Assembly: GCF_030817655.1 (NCBI RefSeq)
Contig: NZ_JAUSZM010000003.1
Location: 6,200,001 to 6,264,000, forward strand
Reading direction: 5' to 3'
DNA: 64,000 bases
Source of the DNA: Streptomyces sp. V4I2
Lineage (GTDB): Bacteria; Actinomycetota; Actinomycetes; Streptomycetales; Streptomycetaceae
Shown here: piece after piece, positions 15,481-24,286 of the stretch
Layout: each line of letters starts with the position of its first letter
How positions within the stretch are numbered: the stretch's first letter is position 1
The notes under the pieces: model-generated
Database searches by the model: none
Seen by the model: only the letters and a program-made list of their open reading frames with translations
What the model was told of the DNA's origin: nothing
Made by a program: the position numbers and the translations under genes

Positions 15481-17273
15481 GTCTCCTCGTCGTCGGGCTG
15501 AGCCACCGCAGCGCCCCGGTCAGCGTGCTGGAGCGGGCCGCGCTGAACGCGGACGCGCAGCTCAAGCTGCTCCAGGACACCGTCGCCGCCGAGCCCGCCA
15601 CCGAGGCCGCGGTGCTTGCGACCTGCAACCGCATCGAGCTGTACGCCGACGTGGACAAGTTCCACGCCGGTGTCGCCGAGCTGTCCACGCTGCTCGCCCA
15701 GCACAGCGGGGTGGGGCTGGACGAGCTCACTCCCTATCTGTACGTGCACTACGAGGACCGGGCCGTCCACCATCTCTTCTCGGTGGCGTGCGGGCTCGAC
15801 TCCATGGTCGTCGGCGAGGGACAGATCCTCGGCCAGATCAAGGACTCCCTCGCCAAGGCACAGGACGTGCACTCCGCCGGGCGGCTGCTGAACGACCTGT
15901 TCCAGCAGGCCCTGCGCGTCGGCAAGCGTGCCCACTCCGAGACCGGTATCGACCGCGCCGGGCAGTCCCTGGTCACCTTCGGCCTGGAGCAGCTGTCCGC
16001 CTCGAACGCCGTCGAGCAGTGGGCCCGGGGCAAGAAGGCCCTGGTCATCGGCGCCGGGTCGATGTCCTCGCTGGCCGCGGCCACGCTCGCGCGTGCCGGG
16101 GTCGCCGAGATCGTCGTCGCCAACCGCACCCCTGATCGCGCCGAGCGGCTCGCCCAGATCCTGGCGGAGGGCGACGACACGGACGTGCTGGCCCGCGCGG
16201 TACCGATGGAATCGGTGCCGGTCGAGCTGACACGTGCCGATCTCGTCGTCTCCTGCACGGGGGCGACGGGGCTGGTCCTGACGGCCGAGGCGGTCGCCTC
16301 GGCGGTCGAGGGCCGTACCGGAGAGACCGCGGCGGACGGCGGGAGCGTTACGCCGTCGCCGACCGACGGTGGCTCCGGTCGTACGGCCGTGGCGGCCGCC
16401 GCGCGCGGCGAGCTTCCGCCCACCAGCCTGGGCGCCGAGGACGGCTGTCCGCTGGATCTGCCGGTCGCGCAGACCGCCGGGTTCTCCGTGCTCGGGGAGG
16501 CCGCCGTGGCCGGGATGGCCGCCGCCGACCTGGAACAGCACGCGGCCTGGGTGGACAACGGCGTCACGCGTCAGCAGAACGCCGCCCCGGCGGGTGCGCT
16601 CGGCGTGCTCGACCCGGCCGAGGAGGCGGACGCCATCGCGGCGCTCGCCGCCGCCGCGGCCGCCGTCGGCCGGGTGCCCGAGCGGCGCAAGCCCGAGCCC
16701 GTCGCCGAGATCCCGCGGCCCGAGCCGACCCTCTTCCTCCTCGACCTCGCCATGCCCCGCGACATCGACGCGGCCGTGCACCGGCTGGTCGGGGTACGGC
16801 TCGTGGACATCGAGTCGCTGGCGGGCGCCTCGGCCACCGGGCCTGATCAGCGGACTCCGTCCGCGGGTCCGATGGCGGCCGACGTCGACGAGGTCCGCCG
16901 TATCGTCGCCGACGAGGTCGCCGCCTTCGGGGCGGCGCTGCGGGCCGCGCACATCACGCCCACCGTGGTCGCGCTGCGGACGATGGCCGCCGATGTGGTC
17001 GCGAACGAGATCGCCCGGCTCGACGGGCGGCTGCCCGGCCTCGACGACAAGCACCGCGCCGAGATCACCCAGACCGTGAAGCGCGTCGTCGACAAGCTGC
17101 TGCACGCGCCGACCGTACGGGTCAAACAGCTCGCGGCCGAGCCCGGCGGCGCCGGGTACGCGGACGCGCTGCGGACCCTGTTCGACCTCGACCCCGAGAC
17201 GGTGGCCGCCGTCTCCCGGGCCGATGGCGCCGACGAGGAACCTGAGAACAGCAAGAACCGAGGGCCGGCATGA
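15477..17273 (+). CDS. hemA: Glutamyl-tRNA reductase
   Basis: First step of C5-pathway tetrapyrrole synthesis: glutamyl-tRNA plus NADPH gives glutamate-1-semialdehyde. Catalytic Cys50 lies in LATCNRIELY, with GLDSMVVGEGQILGQIK, NADPH-binding VIGAGSMSSLAAATLARAG, and LFLLDLAMPRDID later. The protein is 598 aa, about 150-170 longer than usual. The extra length is an Ala/Gly-rich insert at roughly residues 280-410, between the NADPH domain and the final strand; such inserts occur in Streptomyces. It overlaps rex and hemC by 4 bp each (ATGA), so translation is coupled. Confidence 0.96.
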   Translation: MSLLVVGLSHRSAPVSVLERAALNADAQLKLLQDTVAAEPATEAAVLATCNRIELYADVDKFHAGVAELSTLLAQHSGVGLDELTPYLYVHYEDRAVHHLFSVACGLDSMVVGEGQILGQIKDSLAKAQDVHSAGRLLNDLFQQALRVGKRAHSETGIDRAGQSLVTFGLEQLSASNAVEQWARGKKALVIGAGSMSSLAAATLARAGVAEIVVANRTPDRAERLAQILAEGDDTDVLARAVPMESVPVELTRADLVVSCTGATGLVLTAEAVASAVEGRTGETAADGGSVTPSPTDGGSGRTAVAAAARGELPPTSLGAEDGCPLDLPVAQTAGFSVLGEAAVAGMAAADLEQHAAWVDNGVTRQQNAAPAGALGVLDPAEEADAIAALAAAAAAVGRVPERRKPEPVAEIPRPEPTLFLLDLAMPRDIDAAVHRLVGVRLVDIESLAGASATGPDQRTPSAGPMAADVDEVRRIVADEVAAFGAALRAAHITPTVVALRTMAADVVANEIARLDGRLPGLDDKHRAEITQTVKRVVDKLLHAPTVRVKQLAAEPGGAGYADALRTLFDLDPETVAAVSRADGADEEPENSKNRGPA

Positions 17274-18241
17274 GTAGCAAGGCATTGAGGCTCGGGACCA
17301 GGCGGAGCAAACTCGCCCTGGCCCAGTCCGGGCAGGTCGCGGACGCCGTGAGCCAGGTGACCGGACGGCCCGTCGAGCTCGTCGAGATCACCACCTACGG
17401 CGATGTCTCCCGCGAGCAGCTCGCGCAGATCGGCGGCACGGGCGTCTTCGTGACCGCGCTGCGGGAGGCGCTGCTGAAGGGGGAGGTCGACTTCGCGGTT
17501 CATTCGCTGAAGGACCTGCCCACCGGGCAGCCCGACCAGCTGGCGCTGGCCGCGATTCCGCTGCGCGAGGACCCGCGGGACGTCATCGTCGCCCGGGACG
17601 CGCTGAAGTTCACCGACCTGCCCCGCGGGGCGCGCATCGGTACGGGTTCGCCGCGGCGGATGGCCCAGCTGAACGCGTACGCGCGCAGCCACGGGCTGGA
17701 CATCGAGACGGTTCCGATCCGCGGGAACGTGGATACGCGGATCGGGTTCGTGCGCGATGGTGAACTCGATGCGGTCGTGCTGGCCGCGGCCGGGCTCAAT
17801 CGCATCGGGCGCGGTGACGAAGTGACCGACTTCCTGTCGGTCGACACGGTTTTGCCCGCCCCCGGCCAGGGGGCACTCGCGATCGAATGCAGGGCGGGGA
17901 ACACCGCCCAGGATGCAGATCTGATCGCCGCGCTCGGTGAGCTCGACGACCCGCTCACGCGGGCCGCCGTGACCGCCGAACGGTCCCTGCTCGCCGCCCT
18001 GGAGGCCGGCTGCAGCGCCCCTGTGGGCGCGCTGGCCGACCTGCTGGCCGACGGGCAGATTGTCAAGGAAATGCGCCTGCGCGGCGTCGTCGGCACGACC
18101 GACGGCTCGCGGATGGTGCAGTTGTCCACCACCGGTCCCGTGCCCGAGACGTACGACCAGGCAATGACGCTCGGTCGCGAACTCGCTGCCGAGATGCTTG
18201 CCCAGGGCGCGGCCGGTCTGATGGGGGAGCAAGCACAGTGA
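17270..18241 (+). CDS. hemC: Hydroxymethylbilane synthase (porphobilinogen deaminase)
   Basis: 323-aa enzyme that joins four porphobilinogens into hydroxymethylbilane. It has the N-terminal LGTRRSKLALAQ, the HSLKDLPT active-site block, RIGTGSPRR, and Cys248 in LEAGCSAPVG, the attachment site for the dipyrromethane cofactor. Start ATG 17270 overlaps the hemA stop. The end overlaps the next GTG start by 4 bp, showing a tightly packed operon under Rex control. Confidence 0.97.
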   Translation: MSSKALRLGTRRSKLALAQSGQVADAVSQVTGRPVELVEITTYGDVSREQLAQIGGTGVFVTALREALLKGEVDFAVHSLKDLPTGQPDQLALAAIPLREDPRDVIVARDALKFTDLPRGARIGTGSPRRMAQLNAYARSHGLDIETVPIRGNVDTRIGFVRDGELDAVVLAAAGLNRIGRGDEVTDFLSVDTVLPAPGQGALAIECRAGNTAQDADLIAALGELDDPLTRAAVTAERSLLAALEAGCSAPVGALADLLADGQIVKEMRLRGVVGTTDGSRMVQLSTTGPVPETYDQAMTLGRELAAEMLAQGAAGLMGEQAQ

Positions 18242-19971
18242 GCCCCACCACTCTTCCCGCCGCCGGTTCGGAACACGGGCACGTCACCTTCCTTGGTGCC
18301 GGACCCGGGGATCCGGGACTGCTGACTCTTCGCGCCGTCGAGGCGCTGGCACATGCGGACGTCCTCGTCGCCGAGCACGAAGTGCTCGACGTCGTACGTG
18401 CGCACGCCAGGTCCGGTGTCGCCGTCGTGAACACGGATTCGGATCCGTCCGCGGATCTGTCCTCCGGTCCGGCTCAGGGTCCGACTCCGGGCGCAGGCGC
18501 GCCTCAACTAACGGTAGTTGACAGTGCGTCAACGACCGTGGGTGTCCCCGTCGTGCGGGATGCCGCACATCTTGTCATGGAGGCCGCGCGGGGCGGCAGG
18601 CGGGTCGTGCGTGCGGTGTCCGGGGATCCCGGACTCGACGCGTACGCCGCCGAGGAGATGCTGGCGTGCGCCGCCGCGGGGGTGCCTTTCGAGGTCGTTC
18701 CCGGGGTCGCGGCCGCCGTTGGCGTGCCTGCTTATGCGGGTGTGCCGTTGCGGGACGCCGAGGGTGCGGACGTTCGGTTCGTGGATGCGCGGACCGCTTC
18801 CGACCGGTGCTGGACGGAGGTGGGGGCTTCGGACGGGACGGTTGTCGTGTCGACGACCCTCGACTCCATGGCCGCGGCGGCCGGTGAGCTGGTGTCCGCC
18901 GGGCGCAAGCCCGATACGCCGTTGACGGTCACCGTCGCCGGTACGACCACGCGGCAGCGGACCTGGACCGCGACGCTGGGAACCATCGCCCAGACGCTGA
19001 AGCAGGCCAAGGTACTGCCGTCCCCCGAGGGCGCGCGGCCGGTGATAGCCGTGGTCGGTGAGCGGTCCGCCGCGGCTCAGCGCGAGCAGCTCTCGTGGTT
19101 CGAGTCCAAGCCGCTGTTCGGCTGGAAGGTGCTCGTGCCGCGGACCAAGGAGCAGGCGGCTTCGCTCTCCGACCAACTGCGGTCCTACGGGGCCGTGCCG
19201 CACGAGGTGCCGACGATCGCCGTCGAGCCGCCGCGGACGCCGCAGCAGATGGAGCGGGCGGTCAAGGGGCTGGTGACCGGGCGGTACGAGTGGATTGCTT
19301 TCACGAGCGTCAATGCCGTGAAGGCCGTTCGGGAGAAGTTCGAGGAGTACGGGCTCGATGCGCGCGCCTTCGCCGGCATCAAGGTCGCCGCGGTGGGGGA
19401 GCAGACCGCGAAGGCGCTGGTCGCGTTTGGTGTGAAGCCGGATCTGGTGCCTTCGGGGGAGCAGTCCGCCGCGGGGTTGCTGGAGGACTGGCCTCCCTAC
19501 GACCCGGTGTTCGACCCGATCGACCGGGTGTTCCTGCCGCGTGCCGACATCGCCACGGAGACGCTGGTCGCCGGGCTGATCGAGCTCGGGTGGGAGGTCG
19601 ACGACGTCACTGCCTACCGGACCGTGCGGGCGTCGCCGCCGCCGGCCGAGACGCGGGAGGCGATCAAGGGCGGTGGGTTCGACGCCGTGCTGTTCACCTC
19701 GTCGAGCACGGTGCGGAACCTGGTGGGTATCGCCGGTAAGCCGCACAACGTGACCGTCATCGCGTGTATCGGGCCTGCCACCGCCAAGACCGCCGAGGAG
19801 CATGGGCTTCGGGTGGATGTGATGGCTCCCGAGCCGTCCGTGCACAAGCTGGCCGAGGCGCTTGCCGACTTCGGGCTGCGGCGGAGAGCCGCGGCGCTGG
19901 AGGCCGGGGATCCGGTGACGCGGCCGAGTGAGCGGCGGCCGGGGGCTCGGCGGAGGCGTACGACGACCTGA
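18238..19971 (+). CDS. hemD: Bifunctional uroporphyrinogen-III C-methyltransferase / uroporphyrinogen-III synthase
   Basis: 577-aa fusion. Residues about 15-265 are a SUMT/CobA-type tetrapyrrole methylase (FLGAGPGDPGLLTLRAVEAL, VSGDPGLDAYAAEE, EVVPGVAAAVGVPAYAGVPL). Residues about 285-560 are HemD (LVPRTKEQAASLSDQLRSYG, FTSVNAVKAV, FTSSSTVRNLVG). The product closes uroporphyrinogen III and can methylate it towards sirohaem/cobalamin. A short Pro/Gly/Ala stretch (about 75-95) departs from the usual methylase sequence. The methylase half may be partly degenerate in function; key Gly motifs remain. Confidence 0.95.
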   Translation: MSPTTLPAAGSEHGHVTFLGAGPGDPGLLTLRAVEALAHADVLVAEHEVLDVVRAHARSGVAVVNTDSDPSADLSSGPAQGPTPGAGAPQLTVVDSASTTVGVPVVRDAAHLVMEAARGGRRVVRAVSGDPGLDAYAAEEMLACAAAGVPFEVVPGVAAAVGVPAYAGVPLRDAEGADVRFVDARTASDRCWTEVGASDGTVVVSTTLDSMAAAAGELVSAGRKPDTPLTVTVAGTTTRQRTWTATLGTIAQTLKQAKVLPSPEGARPVIAVVGERSAAAQREQLSWFESKPLFGWKVLVPRTKEQAASLSDQLRSYGAVPHEVPTIAVEPPRTPQQMERAVKGLVTGRYEWIAFTSVNAVKAVREKFEEYGLDARAFAGIKVAAVGEQTAKALVAFGVKPDLVPSGEQSAAGLLEDWPPYDPVFDPIDRVFLPRADIATETLVAGLIELGWEVDDVTAYRTVRASPPPAETREAIKGGGFDAVLFTSSSTVRNLVGIAGKPHNVTVIACIGPATAKTAEEHGLRVDVMAPEPSVHKLAEALADFGLRRRAAALEAGDPVTRPSERRPGARRRRTTT

Positions 19972-19974
19972 TCT

Positions 19975-20065
19975 GGTGCGGGTGCGGGTGCGGGTGTGCC
20001 GGTGCGGGTGCGGGTGTGCCGGTGCCCTGTGGGTGTGTGGGTGCTGGTGCTGGTGCTGGTGCTGG
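19975..20065. repeat. GT-rich short tandem repeats
   Basis: Two exact copies of GGTGCGGGTGCGGGTGTGCC (19981-20000, 20001-20020), preceded by a partial copy. Four GTGCTG hexamers follow (20041-20064). The tract fills the gap between the convergent hemD and oxidoreductase genes and reaches the latter's stop codon. Confidence 0.8.
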
Positions 20066-21490
20066 TCAGGCTGGGGTCACTGTGTGGCCGTAGCGGAGCA
20101 GGTTTTCGGGGTCGTACGTCGACTTCGCCTGTTGGAGATGGGCGTACACCTCCGGCGTCCAGGCTCGGGCTCGGTCCTCCTCGTTGCCCGGGGTGCCGTG
20201 GATGTTGACCATCGTGCGGCCCGTGCCGTACGGGGCCATGGCCGTTTGGAGGGCTGCCGTGGCCTGCTCTATGGCCTCGGCGGCCGGTGGGGCGGCCAGC
20301 ACCGCCACCGTTTCCAGGAAGTACTCGGCGTCGCGGGCGCAGATCGCGTCCTCGACCGCCGCCGGGCGGGACAGGGCTCCGCCCATGTGGCGGATCTCCA
20401 CCAGGAGGAGCGGGTAGTCCTGTGCGGCCGGGCCCGCCTGGTCCAGGAACGTGCGGACGGCGTCCGGGGTCAGGTCGTGGAGCAGAGCGCAGGATTCCCG
20501 GGCGGGGAGCGGGTCCTGGGGCTCCATGTAGATACGGTCGACTTCCGCGTAGTCCATCTCCTCGACCGTGTCGACGGACACGGGGGCCGCCTCGCGGATG
20601 GGGGCGATGAGGCGTTCGCCTTCTGCCGGGTCGCTCGTCCACGCGATCGCCACCCTGGCCCAGAAGCCGCCGCGCAGGGGTTCGGGGATCTGGGGGATCG
20701 GGGGGAGGCGCAGCAGGCTGAACGCGCTGCACATCTCGTTCGGGACGGTGTGTGTCCAGTCCGCCCATGCTCGGAGGAGGGCCTCGGTGTGCTCGCCGGG
20801 GGCGTAGATGCCGCCGCCGAGGAGGCGGGAGAAGGGCAGCAGGTCGAAGGTCACTTGCGTGACGATCCCTACGTTTCCCTTGCCGCCTCGTAGGGCCCAG
20901 AAGAGTTCGGGTTCGGTGTCCTTGGTCGCCTCGTGGAGGGCGCCGTCCGGGGTGACGACCTGGAAGGAGCGGACCAGGTCGGCGGCGTAGCCGTAGGCCC
21001 GGCCGAGGACGGGGAGGCCGCCGCCGAGGGTGTAGCCGACGACGCCTGCGTCTGTGGAGGTGCCGCTGAGGGCGGCGAGGCCGTGGGGGGCTGCGGCGTC
21101 GATGACGTGGCGCCATTTCGCGCCGGCTGATGCTGTGGCGGTGCGGGTGGTGGGGTCAATTTCTACGTCCGTCATGCGGGTGGTCGTGATCAGGAGGCCG
21201 CTGTCTATGGGGTAGTTGGCGCCGTGGCCGGTGGCCTGGACGGCTACGGGGGTGCGGGTGGCGGAGGCCCAGCGGAGGGCGGCGACTATGTCGTCGGCGC
21301 TGGTTGCTCCTATGACCACGTCGGGCGTGTGCAGGGCGGCCAGGTTGAAGCCGGTGACCTCGTCGGCGTAGCCGTCTTGGCCGGGGCGTAGGACCGGGCC
21401 CTTGATGTCGGAGAGGGCGAAGAGGTCGGGGGTGGGGTGGGTGGTGCGGTGGGTTGTGCGGTGGGGCGTGGTGCCGTGGGTGGCGGTCAT
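20066..21490 (-). CDS. FAD-binding oxidoreductase, berberine-bridge-enzyme type
   Basis: 474-aa FAD-linked oxidase (PF01565 plus BBE C-terminal domain). Residues about 50-220 form the FAD-binding part (VAVQATGHGANYPIDSG, TASAGAKWRHVID, GLAALSGTSTDAGVVGYTLG, GGGLPVLGRAYG). The His of the GHG motif is the usual 8-alpha flavin link. The C-terminal BBE motif is NIHGTPGNEED...YGHTVTPA. ATG 21490 has AGGAGG 7 nt upstream; the open frame upstream runs into the repeat array and is not coding. Substrate unknown; it is probably a small-molecule oxidase inserted between haem genes. Confidence 0.9.
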   Translation of the reverse strand: MTATHGTTPHRTTHRTTHPTPDLFALSDIKGPVLRPGQDGYADEVTGFNLAALHTPDVVIGATSADDIVAALRWASATRTPVAVQATGHGANYPIDSGLLITTTRMTDVEIDPTTRTATASAGAKWRHVIDAAAPHGLAALSGTSTDAGVVGYTLGGGLPVLGRAYGYAADLVRSFQVVTPDGALHEATKDTEPELFWALRGGKGNVGIVTQVTFDLLPFSRLLGGGIYAPGEHTEALLRAWADWTHTVPNEMCSAFSLLRLPPIPQIPEPLRGGFWARVAIAWTSDPAEGERLIAPIREAAPVSVDTVEEMDYAEVDRIYMEPQDPLPARESCALLHDLTPDAVRTFLDQAGPAAQDYPLLLVEIRHMGGALSRPAAVEDAICARDAEYFLETVAVLAAPPAAEAIEQATAALQTAMAPYGTGRTMVNIHGTPGNEEDRARAWTPEVYAHLQQAKSTYDPENLLRYGHTVTPA

Positions 21491-21770
21491 CTCGTCCTCC
21501 TGGGGCGGGAGGCTTGTACTTTCAGCTTGGACTTGTGGTGTGCGTGGCGCATGTGGGGGCCGGGGGCGGGTGATGCCTGCGGCGGCCTGTGCGGGTGGGG
21601 TGGGGGTGCGCGTAGCGCCTTGCGTTGGGTGGTGGGTCGGGGCCGCGCCGGGGGTGTCCGTCCTCGGAACGGCGCGGAATCGGTCGGCCAGGGAGGTACC
21701 GGCGTTGACGCGCCAACCGCTGCGGGCGGACACCCCCCGACACGTCCCCTTCCCGCCGTACGCGACTGCG
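21491..21770. other. Intergenic region with an 11-bp inverted repeat
   Basis: No gene recognised. GGGGGTGTCCG (21650-21660) is the exact inverse of CGGACACCCCC (21727-21737), 66 bp apart, so a long hairpin is possible. The segment leads into the repeat array and contains the upstream region of the oxidoreductase. Confidence 0.45.
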
Positions 21771-22390
21771 GGAGCGCCCACCTTCCGACCGACCACCTCT
21801 CGGGGCGACGCTCGTCTGTCGGCCAACCGAGTCGGGTGGCGGGTGGAGACCGTCCTCAGCCCCACCCACCCCTGGGGACGCAGCCCAGGTGTGAGGGCCA
21901 TCTTTCGACCGGCCGAGCCGGGCGGTGAGTAGAGGCCATCCGCAGCCCCCACGCACCGGCTGAGGGCGCAGCCTCCGGGGTGACGCTCGCCTCCCGGCCA
22001 ACCGAGCCAGGTGGCAGGTGGAGACCATCCCCAGCCCCCACCAACCCGCTGAGGACGCAGCCCCCGAACAAGCCCAGCCACCTCTCAACCACCTACCGAG
22101 ACGTGCGGTGGGTAAAGCCATCCCCAGCTCTCACTCAGCTCTGGGGGCGTGGCCTTCGGGGTGGCGCTCGCCTCTCGGGCAACCGAGTCGGGCGGTGGGT
22201 GGAGATCATCTCCCCAGCCGCAACCCACCCTGGGGGGCGCGGCCTTCAGGGTGGCGCTCGCCTCTCGGCGACCGAGTCGGGTGGTGGGTGGAGACCGTCC
22301 CCAGCCCCACCCACCCGCTGAGGGCACAGCCCCAGAGGTGAGGCCTGCCTCTCGATCCACCGGGTCGGGTGGTGGGTGGGCATAGGTCGG
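21771..22390. repeat. Degenerate tandem repeat array, about 88-bp unit, 7 copies
   Basis: Units begin near 21821, 21908, 21999, 22092, 22178, 22267 and 22354, a spacing of 86-93 bp. Each has a core like CCGAGTCGGGTGGTGGGTGG, then AGACCGTCCCCAGCCC and CACCCACC, and most continue through GGGCGCAGCC-type and GGTGACGCTCGCCTCTC blocks. GGTGGGTGG and CCACCCACC within a unit can pair, so each copy can form a hairpin. Open frames occur on both strands but are low-complexity repeats without coding bias or start signals. Function unknown. Confidence 0.75.
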
Positions 22391-22524
22391 GGGGTCTGGG
22401 GGCGGAGCCGACAGGGGCGCCCGCGCCCGTGCCGGGTGACTGGGAACTTGGGGTGAATGGTGACCGTCCGGGCGCCGACGGGGCGTCGGCAAAGGGGGTG
22501 CTGGGGCGGGCGTAGCGTAGGTGT

Positions 22525-23517
22525 ATGACGACGTACGGATCCTTTCCCGGCACGCGGCCGCGGCGGCTGCGGACCACCCCCGTCATGCGGAGGATGGTCG
22601 CCGAGACGCGGCTGCACCCTGCCGACTTCATCCTTCCGGCCTTCGTACGCGAGGGCATTGCCCAGCCGGTGCCCATCGCGGCGATGCCGGGGGTGGTGCA
22701 GCACACCCGGGACACGTTGAAGAAGGCCGCCGCGGAGGCGGTCGCGGCGGGGGTCTCCGGGATCATGCTGTTCGGCGTGCCGGAGGAGTCGAAGAAGGAT
22801 GCCGTGGGGACGCCCGGGACTGATCCGGACGGGATTCTGCAGGTCGCGATTCGTGATGTGCGGGCCGAGGTGGGCGATGAGTTGCTCGTCATGTCCGACC
22901 TGTGTCTCGATGAGACCATTGATCATGGGCACTGTGGGGTGCTCGACGCGGAAGGGCGGGTCGACAATGACGCCACCCTTGAGCGGTACGCCGAGATGGC
23001 GCAGGTCCAGGCCGACGCCGGGGCCCATGTGGTGGGTCCCAGCGGGATGATGGACGGGCAGATCGGGGTCGTCCGGGATGCCCTTGACCAGATCGGGCGG
23101 GAGGACGTGGCCGTCCTCGCGTACACCGCCAAGTACGCCTCCGCGTTCTACGGGCCCTTCCGGGAGGCCGTCGGGTCCTCGTTGAAGGGGGACCGGAAGA
23201 CGTATCAGCAGGATCCGGCGAACGCGCGGGAGTCGCTGAGGGAGTTGGCGCTCGATCTCGAAGAGGGCGCCGACATGGTGATGGTGAAGCCGGCCGGGCC
23301 CTACCTGGACATTCTGGCCCGGGTGGCCGACTCCGTGGACGTGCCGGTCGCCGCCTATCAGATCTCCGGCGAGTACTCGATGATCGAGGCCGCCGCCGAG
23401 AAGGGCTGGATCGACCGGGACCGCGCGATTCTGGAGAGCCTCACCGGCATCAAGCGGGCCGGGGCGCGGAACATCCTCACCTACTGGGCCACCGAGGTCG
23501 CGCAGCGCCTGCTGTGA
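22525..23517 (+). CDS. hemB: Delta-aminolevulinic acid dehydratase (porphobilinogen synthase)
   Basis: 330-aa enzyme that condenses two 5-aminolevulinates to porphobilinogen, the substrate of HemC. Hallmarks are VRRMVAETRLHPADFILPAF-like start (RRMVAETRLHPADFILPAF), VMSDLCLDETIDHGHCGVLD (metal-site region), the Schiff-base Lys in AVLAYTAKYASAFYGPFREA, and MVMVKPAGPYLDI (second active-site Lys). Length is normal. It is separated from the rex operon by the oxidoreductase and the repeat array, so it probably has its own promoter near the end of the array. The ribosome site before ATG 22525 is weak. Confidence 0.96.
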   Translation: MTTYGSFPGTRPRRLRTTPVMRRMVAETRLHPADFILPAFVREGIAQPVPIAAMPGVVQHTRDTLKKAAAEAVAAGVSGIMLFGVPEESKKDAVGTPGTDPDGILQVAIRDVRAEVGDELLVMSDLCLDETIDHGHCGVLDAEGRVDNDATLERYAEMAQVQADAGAHVVGPSGMMDGQIGVVRDALDQIGREDVAVLAYTAKYASAFYGPFREAVGSSLKGDRKTYQQDPANARESLRELALDLEEGADMVMVKPAGPYLDILARVADSVDVPVAAYQISGEYSMIEAAAEKGWIDRDRAILESLTGIKRAGARNILTYWATEVAQRLL

Positions 23518-23852
23518 AGGCGGAGCGGGACGCGAACGGGGCGCTCCCGGGTGCCTACCGTACGCAACGGTTCGAACTCGGTCCGGCTACGGGCGGAACT
23601 CGGTCCGGGGAACGCAGGGGGTGTGAACCGTGGTGTTTCCGTGGCGTTTCCGGGTTTTCGTGGTGAGCTTCTGGGGGTCTGTCCGGAAAATGACCCTGGA
23701 GAGAGCGCTTGCTCCGCGGCGGGTGCTGGGTTCGGGCCTCGGAACTGGGCGGACGTAACGAATTGACGAGTTCCCGTCAGTGTCCATATCTTCTGCGCCT
23801 GGCCTGATCCGTTCGGAGGGGTCTTGGGTACGTCGATCCCTGGGGGGACACA
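23518..23852. other. Intergenic region upstream of DUF805 gene
   Basis: 335 bp without a convincing gene. Its 3' part holds the promoter listed at 23763-23792. A CGTAAC hexamer at 23754-23759 followed 16 nt later by CGTCAG recalls an ECF/BldN-like arrangement but matches the -10 poorly. Confidence 0.4.
23763..23792 (+). promoter_or_regulatory. Putative housekeeping promoter for DUF805 gene
   Basis: TTGACG (23763-23768), 18 nt, TATCTT (23787-23792), about 60 bp upstream of ATG 23853. This fits the vegetative -35/-10 pattern of Streptomyces, with a good -35 and an acceptable -10. Confidence 0.55.
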
Positions 23853-24209
23853 ATGAGCTGGTTCATCGAGGCGCTGAAGAAGTACGCGGTGTTCAACGGG
23901 CGTGCGCGTCGCAAGGAATACTGGATGTACACGCTGTTCGTGACCATCTTCTACATCGTGTTCGCGATCATCGCCGCGGTCACCAAGCAGCCGCTGATCG
24001 CGGTCGTCTTCTACCTCGCGATCCTGCTGCCGAGCCTCGCGGTCACCGTGCGCCGTCTGCACGACACCGGCCGCTCCGGCGCGTGGATCTTCATCGGGCT
24101 GGTTCCGCTCGTGGGCGCCATCGTGATGCTGGTCTTCCTGTGCGGCGACGGTGAGTCGGGCGCGAACAAGTTCGGTGCGAACCCGAAGGAAGCGCCGGTT
24201 CTCGTCTGA
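23853..24209 (+). CDS. DUF805 domain-containing membrane protein
   Basis: 118-aa inner-membrane protein. The start MSWFIEALKKYAVFNGRARR (cytoplasmic, FxGRARRKEYW motif) is followed by three or four hydrophobic helices (about 27-50, 52-70, 83-104), with the VRRLHDTGRSGAWIF signature between them. It has typical DUF805 length and motif order. Function is not established; family members are small yhaH/yhaI-type membrane proteins. A good terminator follows. Confidence 0.9.
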   Translation: MSWFIEALKKYAVFNGRARRKEYWMYTLFVTIFYIVFAIIAAVTKQPLIAVVFYLAILLPSLAVTVRRLHDTGRSGAWIFIGLVPLVGAIVMLVFLCGDGESGANKFGANPKEAPVLV

Positions 24210-24234
24210 CGGCGAGTTCCGACCCTGTGACGTG

Positions 24235-24267
24235 AGGCCGCCCGGCCGCTCTCCGGGCGGCCTTTCG
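24235..24267 (+). terminator. Terminator after DUF805 gene
   Basis: 11-bp perfect stem AGGCCGCCCGG (24235-24245) / CCGGGCGGCCT (24253-24263), 7-nt loop, then TT. It lies between the DUF805 gene and the convergent small lipoprotein gene. Confidence 0.85.
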
Positions 24268-24286
24268 CGTTGAGTGGGGCCGCCGG

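Noticed and set aside
20066..20150. tRNA gene or small RNA between hemD and the oxidoreductase
   Set aside because: No cloverleaf or conserved arms; the sequence is a GT-rich repeat and coding end.
21402..21932. Long open frames in the oxidoreductase-hemB gap
   Set aside because: They follow the repeat units, differ between copies by frameshifts, and lack start signals, so they are repeats rather than genes.
21771..22390. CRISPR array
   Set aside because: The units are about 88 bp, diverged along their whole length, without identical short repeats and unique spacers, and no cas genes are present.
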